From positions 1 to 7,199 of the forward strand of contig RGES01000068.1 in NCBI GenBank assembly GCA_009917805.1: a stretch of 7,199 nt of DNA. Reading direction: 5' to 3'. The notes under the pieces were generated by a model. That model did not search any database and had not been told where the DNA came from. It saw only the letters and a program-made list of their open reading frames with translations. The DNA comes from Verrucomicrobiota bacterium (lineage in GTDB: Bacteria > Verrucomicrobiota > Verrucomicrobiia > Opitutales > UBA953). Below, one piece after another: positions 1 through 5,979 of this stretch. Every line of letters starts with the position of its first letter. Positions within the stretch are counted from its first letter, which is position 1. The position numbers and the translations under genes are program-made.

Positions 1-192
1 CAGAAGGTCGCCGCCAAGATGACGCTGACCGCGCAAGGCTGCGGCATGGGACCCGTCATCGCCGCGGATGCCAAGTCCAAGCTCGAAGCCCTGCCCGGCG
101 TCGAGTCCGCCGAGGTCGAGATCGTCTGGGATCCGGTCTGGAATCCGCGCATGATCTCCGAAGCCGGTCGCAAGCAGCTCGGACTCGAGTAA
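1..192 (+). CDS. sufT: SufT-type Fe-S cluster assembly protein (MIP18/DUF59 family), C-terminal part
   Basis: This is the last 63 codons plus TAA of a gene that begins before the window. The protein is a C-terminal part of the MIP18/DUF59 fold. The stretch MTLTAQGCGMGPVIA matches the family's T-x-T-x-x-G-C core, with the conserved cysteine at residue 14 of the fragment, and the ending (VEIVWDPVWNPRMISEAG, then KQLGLE) is characteristic of the long SufT form. SufT proteins act in the cytoplasm as accessory factors for maturing Fe-S proteins and are commonly encoded with suf genes; those would lie upstream, outside this window. The stop codon overlaps the hemW start by one base (TAATG), so the two are probably co-translated. 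The family call is confident; the exact role of SufT is less well established than that of core Suf components. Confidence 0.88.
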   Translation, partial: QKVAAKMTLTAQGCGMGPVIAADAKSKLEALPGVESAEVEIVWDPVWNPRMISEAGRKQLGLE

Positions 193-194
193 TG
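190..194 (+). promoter_or_regulatory. TAATG stop/start overlap between sufT and hemW
   Basis: The TAA of sufT and the ATG of hemW share one base. No good Shine-Dalgarno sequence is visible in the preceding 20 bases, so hemW translation probably depends on ribosomes finishing sufT and restarting. This fixes the hemW start. Confidence 0.7.
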
Positions 195-1331
195 CCCACG
201 ACCGTCCAGTCCGCGACGGCCCTCTACCTGCACGTCCCGTTCTGCGCGTCGTCCTGCGACTTCTGTTCGTTCTACCAGGAGCAGCCCAGGCGCGGCGAGA
301 TCGACCGCTACCTCTCCGCGATCGAACGCGAGATGGAACTGCATCCGCCGGGCCGCGTCGAGACCGCCTTCTGGGGCGGCGGCACGCCGGGACTTCTGCC
401 CGCCGACGACCTGCGCCGCCTCGGCAAGGCCATGACCAAGGCGGCCGGCCGGCCCGGCGAATGGACCGTCGAACTCGCGCCCTCGTCCGTCCGCGCCGAC
501 AAGCTCGCCGCGCTCAAGGAGATCGGCGTCACGCGCGTCTCGATGGGCGTGCAGAGCTTCGACGACGCCACGCTCGATGCGCTCGGCCGCCGTCATTCGC
601 CGAAGCAGATCATGGAGGCCTGGGAGCTCATCGAGGCCGCCGGCTTCGCCTCGCGCAACCTCGACCTGATCTTCGCCATTCCGGGGCAGGACGAAAAGCG
701 CTGGACGGACGACCTGCATCGGGCGATGTCGCTCAAGCCGGACCACCTCTCGACGTATTGCCTGACCTTCGAGGAAGACACCGCGATGTTCGTGAAGCTC
801 TCGCAGGGCAAGGTGAAGATCGATCGCGAGCTCGAAGCCTTCCTTTATCGTCGCACCTGGGAGACGCTCGAGGCGCAGGGGTACGCCCAATACGAGACCT
901 CCAACTTCGCGCAGCCGGGCCATGCGTGCCGGCATAACCTCATCACCTGGGAGATGGGTTCCTGGATCGGCTACGGCCCCTCCGCCTCGTCCCAGTGGGG
1001 CGACCGGCGCTGGACCAATCCCGCGAACCTCGATCAGTGGATCAAGGGCGTCGAAGCCGGCCAGCCCGTGCTCGAGCAGGTCAAGGACCTCAGCCCGGCG
1101 GACCTGCTGTGCGACGCATTGGTCTTCGGACTGCGCCTGAACGCCGGCGTCGACCCCTTCGCCCTCGCCGCGCGCTTCGGCACGACGCTGCCGCAAGGCG
1201 TGCGCGACCTCTTCGCCGACCTCGTCGAAGAAGGGTTCATGGAACTGGCCGGCACGCACTTCCGCCTGACGGGCGAAGGACGCCTGCGGGCCGACGCCGT
1301 CGGCGTCGCCGTCCTGGAGAAATTCGACTGA
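192..1331 (+). CDS. hemW: HemW-type radical SAM heme chaperone (HemN-like family)
   Basis: The 379-residue length is normal for HemW. The protein opens with YLHVPFC and the radical-SAM cysteines C18, C22 and C25 (CxxxCxxC), which bind a [4Fe-4S] cluster. Position 27 is F, as in HemW; true HemN oxygen-independent coproporphyrinogen oxidase has a fourth cysteine there. Further family landmarks are GGGTPGLL (62-69), MGVQSF (118-123), DLIFAIPGQ (158-166) and FGLRLNAGVD (312-321). The heme-associated motif HNxxYW appears as HNLITW (248-253), with T at 252 instead of Y, and the usual E-x-N-P segment reads ELAP (94-97). HemW binds heme and is thought to deliver it to apo-cytochromes and other hemoproteins; it is often misannotated as HemN. 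It sits between sufT and an EamA gene with one-base overlaps on both sides. No membrane segment is seen, so it is probably cytoplasmic or membrane-associated. Confidence 0.92.
   Translation: MPTTVQSATALYLHVPFCASSCDFCSFYQEQPRRGEIDRYLSAIEREMELHPPGRVETAFWGGGTPGLLPADDLRRLGKAMTKAAGRPGEWTVELAPSSVRADKLAALKEIGVTRVSMGVQSFDDATLDALGRRHSPKQIMEAWELIEAAGFASRNLDLIFAIPGQDEKRWTDDLHRAMSLKPDHLSTYCLTFEEDTAMFVKLSQGKVKIDRELEAFLYRRTWETLEAQGYAQYETSNFAQPGHACRHNLITWEMGSWIGYGPSASSQWGDRRWTNPANLDQWIKGVEAGQPVLEQVKDLSPADLLCDALVFGLRLNAGVDPFALAARFGTTLPQGVRDLFADLVEEGFMELAGTHFRLTGEGRLRADAVGVAVLEKFD
1316..1320 (+). promoter_or_regulatory. Shine-Dalgarno-like GGAGA for the EamA gene
   Basis: GGAGA lies inside the 3' end of hemW, 10 bases before the ATG at 1331. 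Together with the TGATG overlap (TGA 1329-1331, ATG 1331-1333) it fixes the EamA start. The same frame stays open back to 995 inside hemW, but those extra codons are R/A/P-rich and unlike any transporter N-terminus. Confidence 0.6.
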
Positions 1332-2221
1332 TGGAATACGCCCTCGGAGCCGCCTTCTTCTACGCCTGGTCCGTGACCTGCGCCCGTCGCAGCTCCACGC
1401 ACCACGGGCCCGACCTCGCGAACCTCGGCCGGCTCGTCGTGGCGATCGTCATCGTCGGACTCTTCGTCGCCTTCAGCGGCAGGCATCCGTTCTGCGCCGG
1501 CTGGGGCTGGCTGATCCTCGGCGGCGTGCTCGGACTCGGCGTCGGCGACATCGCCCTCTTCCATGCCCTGCCCCGCATCGGCGTCGGCCTGACGATGCTG
1601 CTCACCCAGTGCCTGGCGGCGCCCTTCGCGCTCATCCTCGAGTACGAGGCGCTCGGCCACGCGCCCAACGGCTCGCAGATGCTGGCCGCCTTCGTCATCC
1701 TGGTCGGCGTCGGCGTCGCGCTCGGCGCTCCGGCCGAAGGCGATCCCGCGGACCGGCGGACCGGCGTCTGGCTCGGCGTGCTGTCGGCCCTCGGCCAAGC
1801 CTGCGGAGCGGTGAGCACGCCGATGGCCGCCGAAGCCTGCCGGCAAGCCGGCGAGTCCATGCCGGACGGCTTCGCCCAGGCGTTCGTGCGCCTGCTCGGC
1901 GGCGTGCCCATCGTGCTGCTCTTCCTGCTCTGGGCCGCCCGCAAGGAAGGCCTGCTCGCGAAGGTCCGCCGGCCTTATGCTTTCGCGTCCGCCCCTTGGT
2001 GGATGCTGATGAACGGCCTCGCGGGCCCCGCGCTCGGCGTGGCCTGCTACCAATGGGCGCTCACGCGCCATCCCGCCGCGCTGGTGCTGAGCGTGGTCGC
2101 GCTCACGCCGCTCATCGGACTCGTGATGCAGTGGGCCGTCGAAGGCCAGCGCCCCTCATGGCGGCTCTGGGTCGGCGGCGCCATCGCCATCGCCGGCGTG
2201 ATCCTGCTGCGGAGATTCTGA
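1331..2221 (+). CDS. EamA/DMT-family inner-membrane transporter (substrate unknown)
   Basis: This 296-residue protein has about ten predicted membrane helices (roughly 2-18, 33-49, 58-76, 84-103, 116-132, 144-162, 185-203, 223-240, 246-270 and 278-294), the normal size and topology of the drug/metabolite transporter superfamily. Two EamA-like repeats are visible. The first ends around residues 84-132, with the segment LLTQCLAAPFALILEYEALG. The second ends around 246-294, with HPAALVLSVVALTPLIGLVM, a glutamate at 271 and a final small-residue helix GGAIAIAGVILL. These alanine-rich helices followed by an E-containing loop are typical of EamA exporters of metabolites or amino acids. The substrate cannot be read from the sequence. 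The gene overlaps hemW by one base and is the last gene of the + strand run. Its stop lies two bases from the stop of the convergent gene. Confidence 0.87.
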   Translation: MEYALGAAFFYAWSVTCARRSSTHHGPDLANLGRLVVAIVIVGLFVAFSGRHPFCAGWGWLILGGVLGLGVGDIALFHALPRIGVGLTMLLTQCLAAPFALILEYEALGHAPNGSQMLAAFVILVGVGVALGAPAEGDPADRRTGVWLGVLSALGQACGAVSTPMAAEACRQAGESMPDGFAQAFVRLLGGVPIVLLFLLWAARKEGLLAKVRRPYAFASAPWWMLMNGLAGPALGVACYQWALTRHPAALVLSVVALTPLIGLVMQWAVEGQRPSWRLWVGGAIAIAGVILLRRF

Positions 2222-2223
2222 GG

Positions 2224-3813
2224 TCAGCGCGCTTCGGAGAGTTCCTGCATCGCCCGGACGGCCATCAGCTCGCAGTTGAACCACATCGCTCCCGGCGGAA
2301 GCATGACCCACGTCTGGTAACGTCCCGGAGCCTTCGGATGGGACTGCGCCTGCGCCAACGTCGCCCCGAGCGCCTTGGCCTTCTCGAGATGCAGGCGGTC
2401 GCCCGTCACGCGCCAAGCGGCCAGGTAGGTCCGGATCAGCTTGGCGGAACTGGCGCAGACCGGCGCATAGCAGCGGTATTGCTCGAGCACGCAAGGCAGC
2501 AGCCATTTGCGCGCCTTCCCGCCGGCGGCCCCGTCGGCGCTCTGGCTGACCGGCGTCTCCTTCGGCGGCTGGGCCCAGATCACGAACTGGTCCTCCGCGT
2601 AGCGGAGGATCTCCAAGGCCAGCGCGAGATCCTCCGGCTTCCGCTCCTTCTGCTCGAACAGATGCAACGCGAGGTCGCACGCCTCGTGCTTGGTCATGTT
2701 CTCGTAAGGCGGCAGGGGGCGGACGTCCTCGAACTGCCCTTGCCAATTCCACGTCCGCACCGGATTCGCCATGATCCACGCCAGCGCGCGGTCGCGGACC
2801 GAGGCGAAACGTCGGTCACCGGTGACGGACTCGAGCTGATCGAGGAAGCCGACGACGCCCGTCGGCACCAAGACGTTAGGCGAGGCCGGCTTGCCGTCGC
2901 GCGGATTCACGAAGAGCGACCAGCTTCCTTCGGGCAGTTGGGTCTTCTCGTAGGTCGCGGCGATGCGGACCGCCGCATCGAGGTAACGGCGCTCCTTCGT
3001 CGCCGCATGGACGTCGAGCAGGTAGCGGCCCGTCTCGGCGCCGCAGTTGGTGAGATAGTTTCCGGCCGACATATGCCCCTTGAGCCTTTCGCGGTAGAGC
3101 GTCGGGTGATACGTCGGCGGGTGGCCTGCCCAGACGGCGTCCTCCGGGAACGTCATGGACAGCAGATAGTCGGCGGCCCGCCGCGAGGCGGCCAAAGCCT
3201 CGGACGCATCGGCCGGGGCGGGACGCTGGGCGGCGTAGTTCGCCAAGGCGGAAGCAGCGGCGCCGACGATCTTGGAAGGATAGCGATAGAGGACGAACTG
3301 CGGCTCGGGCTGACCGGCGCCGAACCAGCATCGCAGGTCAGGAGAATGCACCAAGCTGGCGAGCGCTCGGGCCGGGCCGGCCGGATCGATCTCGCCCGCG
3401 ACCGGCGAAGCGAAAGGCGCGGCCCGATGGAAACGACGGGCCGACGGCTCGCCGACGGCCGCACCCGCGGCATCCAAGCCTTGGACGACCAAGGATGCCG
3501 GACCGACCGCGACCTCGGTCCAGACGGACGTGAGCGGCGTCGAAGGCCTGGGGCCGAAGAAGACGTGCTCTCGTCCGGCTGAATCCTTCAGCGTGAAACG
3601 GTAGCGCGCGGCTCCCGCGACCTCCGGCAGATCGAAGGCCGGAGCGAAGAGGAACTGGACCGCATGGCGGTTCCAGGCCGGCTGGCCCGCGGGCAAGAAA
3701 GGCCTGACCGGCGTCGCCGTCTCGGCCAAGGCTCGCTTGGCCAGATCGCCGGAAGATTCGGCGGCGGCGACGCCGACGCAGCAACCGAGGAGCGCGAGCA
3801 GAAGGCCACGCAT
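2224..3813 (-). CDS. Secreted alpha/alpha-toroid-like protein with N-terminal Fn3-like domain, function unknown
   Basis: I do not recognise a characterised gene here. The 529-residue product starts with a hydrophobic signal peptide (LLLALLGCCVGVAAA) and a likely signal peptidase I cut after A18. LLGC at 8-11 is a weak alternative lipobox. Residues about 50-135 look like a beta-sandwich of fibronectin III style (AARYRFTLKD at 68-77, then a repeated V/L pattern to VVQGLDAAG). From about 145 to 525 the protein is mainly amphipathic helix pairs with W/Y/G-rich turns, such as PEGSWSLFVNPRDG (294-307), TWNWQGQFEDV (354-364) and ENMTKHEACDLALHLFE (371-387). This resembles the alpha/alpha-toroid of six-hairpin glycosidases and toroidal polysaccharide lyases. 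A conserved-looking segment, GHPPTYHPTLY (230-240), may lie in the active cleft. An envelope or extracellular glycan-active role is inference only. It starts 6 bases after the symporter stop, without a clear Shine-Dalgarno, so coupling is likely. Confidence 0.75.
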   Translation of the reverse strand: MRGLLLALLGCCVGVAAAESSGDLAKRALAETATPVRPFLPAGQPAWNRHAVQFLFAPAFDLPEVAGAARYRFTLKDSAGREHVFFGPRPSTPLTSVWTEVAVGPASLVVQGLDAAGAAVGEPSARRFHRAAPFASPVAGEIDPAGPARALASLVHSPDLRCWFGAGQPEPQFVLYRYPSKIVGAAASALANYAAQRPAPADASEALAASRRAADYLLSMTFPEDAVWAGHPPTYHPTLYRERLKGHMSAGNYLTNCGAETGRYLLDVHAATKERRYLDAAVRIAATYEKTQLPEGSWSLFVNPRDGKPASPNVLVPTGVVGFLDQLESVTGDRRFASVRDRALAWIMANPVRTWNWQGQFEDVRPLPPYENMTKHEACDLALHLFEQKERKPEDLALALEILRYAEDQFVIWAQPPKETPVSQSADGAAGGKARKWLLPCVLEQYRCYAPVCASSAKLIRTYLAAWRVTGDRLHLEKAKALGATLAQAQSHPKAPGRYQTWVMLPPGAMWFNCELMAVRAMQELSEAR

Positions 3814-3819
3814 GGCCGG

Positions 3820-5133
3820 TCAGGTCGCGTCGGCCTTGCGCTCTTGGGCGTCGACCACGACCGTCGTGACGAGGTCGGAGCCCACGTTCGTCATCGAACG
3901 CGCCATGTCCAGGATGCGGTCGACGCCGAGCACGATGCCGATGCCTTCGGGCGGGATGCCGAAGGTGACGAGCAGGCCGGCGATGAGCGGCAGCGAGCCG
4001 CCGGGGATGCCGGCGACGGCGACGGCGCTCAGCACGGAAAGGAAAAGCAGCGTCAGCTGCTGGCCGACCGAGAGGTCGACGCCGAAGACCTGCGCGACGA
4101 AGAGCACCACGCAGCCTTCGTAAAGGGCCGTGCCGCTCATGTTCATCGTCGTGCCGAGCGGCAGGACGAAGCCGGCGACGCTCGGCTTCAGGCCGAGGGT
4201 GTTCTTGGAACACTCCAACGCGGCCGGCAGGGTCGCGTTGCTCGAGCTCGTCGAGAAGGCCGTGATCAGCACGCCGCGGATGTCACGGAAGAATTCCAGC
4301 GGCTTCCGGTCCGTCCACAGACGCAGCCAGAGCGACATCGTGCCGAAAAGATGGAACAACATGACCGCGAGGCAACCGAGGGCGAAGACGCCAAGGGCGA
4401 CCAGGATATCGAGGCCGATCTTGACGATGACGCTGTAGATCATGAGCGGCACCGCATAAGGGGCGAGCTTCAGGGCGAGCCGCACGATGCCGGTCATCAG
4501 TTCGGCGACGAGGTCGAGCGCCGAGAGCAGCTGCTGGCGCTTCGCCTCCGGGAGCTGCGTGCCGACCACCCCGACGAGCAAGGCGAACAGGATGAGCGGC
4601 AGGACGTCGCCGATCGAGCCGTTGGTGTGACCGACGACGGCGCCGAAGAGGTTCTTGGGCATGAACATCTCGACCAAGCCGGCGAGATCGACCGAAGGCG
4701 TGGCCGCCGAGGTGGCGACGTGCTTCTGGGCGGCGCCGCCGAATTCATGCATCAGCATCGTCTTCGCCGCCGGATCCAGATGATCGCCGGGGCGGAGGAC
4801 GTTCATCATCAGCAGGCCGAGCCCGACGGCGATGGCCATGTTGAGGAAGAACAGCGCGAAGGTGCGGCCGGCGAGCGGCCCGAGGCGATCCAAGCGGCCG
4901 AGCTGGGCGACGCCGGCGGCCAGCGAGGCGAACACCAGCGGGATCACCACAAAGAAGAGCAGGCGCAGGAAGACCTGGCCGAAAGGATCGAAGACGTTCG
5001 TCGCGACCTTCCGCATGAACAAGAGGGACGACGGCGAATAGTGGCCGACGCCCAAGGTGACGAGGCCGGCGACGACGCCGAAGAGCAGGCCGTAGAGGAT
5101 ACGGTTGGCGAGAGGACGATTGGTTTCGGCCAT
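3820..5133 (-). CDS. Dicarboxylate/amino acid:cation symporter (DAACS/SLC1 family, GltPh fold)
   Basis: The 437-residue protein has the full SLC1 layout: six N-terminal helices (from about 10 to 270), re-entrant hairpin HP1 with the serine-rich STSSSNATLP (294-303), TM7 with NMSGT (331-335), HP2 with GIPGGS (375-380), and TM8 with VDRILDMARSMTNVGSD (404-420). By recalled alignment with archaeal GltPh, residues D409, R412 and N416 match D394, R397 and N401. These bind the amino, side-chain carboxyl and alpha-carboxyl groups of aspartate, which points to an acidic amino acid or similar substrate. D405 and D420 match D390 and D405 of the cation sites. S333 replaces D312, and F95, N98 and M99 replace Y89, T92 and S93, so the Na3 site looks altered. 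The protein would sit in the inner membrane and import substrate with cations. It is first of a two-gene - strand unit, divergent from the DUF1080 gene. AGGT, 11 bases before the ATG, is a weak ribosome binding site. Confidence 0.92.
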   Translation of the reverse strand: MAETNRPLANRILYGLLFGVVAGLVTLGVGHYSPSSLLFMRKVATNVFDPFGQVFLRLLFFVVIPLVFASLAAGVAQLGRLDRLGPLAGRTFALFFLNMAIAVGLGLLMMNVLRPGDHLDPAAKTMLMHEFGGAAQKHVATSAATPSVDLAGLVEMFMPKNLFGAVVGHTNGSIGDVLPLILFALLVGVVGTQLPEAKRQQLLSALDLVAELMTGIVRLALKLAPYAVPLMIYSVIVKIGLDILVALGVFALGCLAVMLFHLFGTMSLWLRLWTDRKPLEFFRDIRGVLITAFSTSSSNATLPAALECSKNTLGLKPSVAGFVLPLGTTMNMSGTALYEGCVVLFVAQVFGVDLSVGQQLTLLFLSVLSAVAVAGIPGGSLPLIAGLLVTFGIPPEGIGIVLGVDRILDMARSMTNVGSDLVTTVVVDAQERKADAT

Positions 5134-5199
5134 AGGTTGGGGTGACCTGCTTTTTAGGAGCGACCCTCGGAGGATTCCACTTTAATCAGCCTCACCCCC
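5134..5199. promoter_or_regulatory. Divergent intergenic region between the symporter and the DUF1080 gene
   Basis: These 66 bases must hold the start signals for two divergent genes. They are clearly more A/T-rich in the middle than the flanking genes (a TTTTTA run at 5151-5156 and TTTAAT at 5181-5186). TTTAAT matches five of six bases of a -10 box for the + strand, but no convincing -35 box is seen 17 bases upstream, and it would leave only a very short leader. GGAGGA at 5169-5174 is too far (25 bases) from the ATG at 5200 to be a standard ribosome binding site. The assignment rests mainly on gene layout. Confidence 0.45.
5139..5198. repeat. 7-base inverted repeat GGGGTGA / TCACCCC flanking the divergent region
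   Basis: GGGGTGA at 5139-5145 and TCACCCC at 5192-5198 are exact reverse complements separated by 46 bases. Each gene therefore reads TCACCCC shortly before its own ATG: five bases before for the symporter on the - strand, one base before for the DUF1080 gene. It could be a pair of regulator half-sites, a shared translation-start context in genes that lack a clear Shine-Dalgarno, or chance. Confidence 0.35.
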
Positions 5200-5931
5200 A
5201 TGAATCACCTGTCCTTGCTGCTAGCCGCCTGCCTGAGCCTCAGCGCCGCCGAAGTCGGCCCGCCCAAGCCGAAGCAGACCATGCCGGTGCCGTCGGCCGA
5301 AGACGCCCTGGGCTGGAAAAGCCTCTTCGACGGCCAGACCCTCAAAGGCTGGACCGGCGACCCGAAGTATTGGCGCTGCGAAGGCGGCGCGATCGTCGGC
5401 GAGATCACGCCCGAGACCATCGTGAAGAACAATACCTTCATCATCTGGGACGGCGCCCTGCCCGGCGACTTCGAGCTCAAGGCGGAATACCGCATCTCGG
5501 AACGCGGCAACAGCGGCATCAACTACCACAGCGCCGACGTCCCGGGACTGACCTTCGCGCTGACCGGCCCCCAGGCCGACATCGACGGGCAGAACAAGCA
5601 CACCGGCCAGAACTACGAGGAACGCGGCCGTACGTTCAACGCCTTGCGCGGACAGATCACGCGCATCCGGCCTGGCCAGAAGGCCGAAGTCATCGGATCG
5701 GTCGGCGACCCCAAGGAGCTCGCGACCTTCATCCGCAGCGGCGATTGGAACGAATACCACCTCGTCGTCCGCGGCGGCGTGCAGACGCACATCCTCAACG
5801 GCCACGTGATGAGCGTGGTCATCGACGACGAACCGGCCGCGCGCCACCCCGAAGGCAAGCTCGGCGTCCAGGTGCACGTCGGCCCCCCGATGAAAGTCGA
5901 ATACCGCAACCTGCGCGTCCGCCAGCCCTGA
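5200..5931 (+). CDS. Exported 3-keto-disaccharide hydrolase family protein (DUF1080)
   Basis: The 243-residue product begins with a short export signal. Cleavage after SAA (17) fits signal peptidase I, but LAAC (8-11) is also a good lipobox, so it may be a lipoprotein despite the very short leader. The body is one concanavalin-like beta-jellyroll of the PF06439 family. Landmarks are SLFDGQTLKGW (41-51), the early strand GGAIVGEIT (62-70), FELKAEYRI (91-99), NSGINY (104-109), QADIDGQNKHTGQNYEERGR (125-144), GDWNEYHLVVRG (181-192), HILNGHVMSVVIDD (197-210) and the closing strand VEYRNLRV (233-240). Family members hydrolyse 3-keto-glycosides or bind sugars outside the cytoplasm, and are greatly expanded in Planctomycetota and Verrucomicrobiota; the precise substrate is unknown. 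No in-frame ATG, GTG or TTG lies between the start and the upstream stop TAG at 5155-5157, so the start is secure. A nitrilase-domain gene follows after 48 bases. Confidence 0.88.
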   Translation: MNHLSLLLAACLSLSAAEVGPPKPKQTMPVPSAEDALGWKSLFDGQTLKGWTGDPKYWRCEGGAIVGEITPETIVKNNTFIIWDGALPGDFELKAEYRISERGNSGINYHSADVPGLTFALTGPQADIDGQNKHTGQNYEERGRTFNALRGQITRIRPGQKAEVIGSVGDPKELATFIRSGDWNEYHLVVRGGVQTHILNGHVMSVVIDDEPAARHPEGKLGVQVHVGPPMKVEYRNLRVRQP

Positions 5932-5947
5932 GCGGCGATAAGCCGTT

Positions 5948-5967
5948 GCCCTCTCTCGGGGGAGGGC
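5948..5967 (+). other. Strong GC hairpin between the DUF1080 and nitrilase-domain genes
   Basis: GCCCTCTC (5948-5955) pairs with GGGAGGGC (5960-5967) over eight positions, one of them a G-U pair in RNA, around a TCGG loop. There is no T-run after it, so it is not a standard intrinsic terminator. The 3' arm contains GGAGG (5961-5965), the best Shine-Dalgarno-like sequence before the ATG at 5980, 14 bases away. The hairpin could be a copy of a dispersed palindromic repeat, an mRNA-stabilising element or a translation control element. Confidence 0.5.
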
Positions 5968-5979
5968 TTGGATAGACGC

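Noticed and set aside
995..1330. Upstream extension of the EamA reading frame into hemW
   Set aside because: The extra codons give an Arg/Pro-rich sequence unlike a transporter. The ATG at 1331 has GGAGA 10 bases upstream and starts directly with the first membrane helix.
1034..2071. A 345-codon open frame on the - strand
   Set aside because: It is antisense to hemW and the EamA gene, with low-complexity R/A/G/E content and no recognisable motif.
1609..3582. A 657-codon open frame on the + strand
   Set aside because: It runs across the end of the EamA gene and then antisense to the toroid-protein gene. The translation is R/A/G/P-rich with no domain, typical of a shadow frame in high-GC DNA.
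3664..5145. A 493-codon open frame on the + strand
   Set aside because: It is antisense to the symporter. The product is rich in D/E/R/Q/H without structure and mirrors the hydrophobic codons of the real gene.
5948..5967. Intrinsic terminator after the DUF1080 gene
   Set aside because: The hairpin is followed by CTTGGATAG-type sequence starting at its last base, without a T-run, so a standard Rho-independent terminator is not supported.
5968..5970. TTG as an alternative start for the nitrilase gene
   Set aside because: It is in frame but only two bases after GGAGG, too close for normal initiation. The ATG at 5980 begins a well-formed signal peptide.
5142..5975. An alternative frame overlapping the DUF1080 gene on the + strand
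   Set aside because: Frame-shifted shadow of the DUF1080 gene; Arg/Pro/His-rich and lacking any motif.
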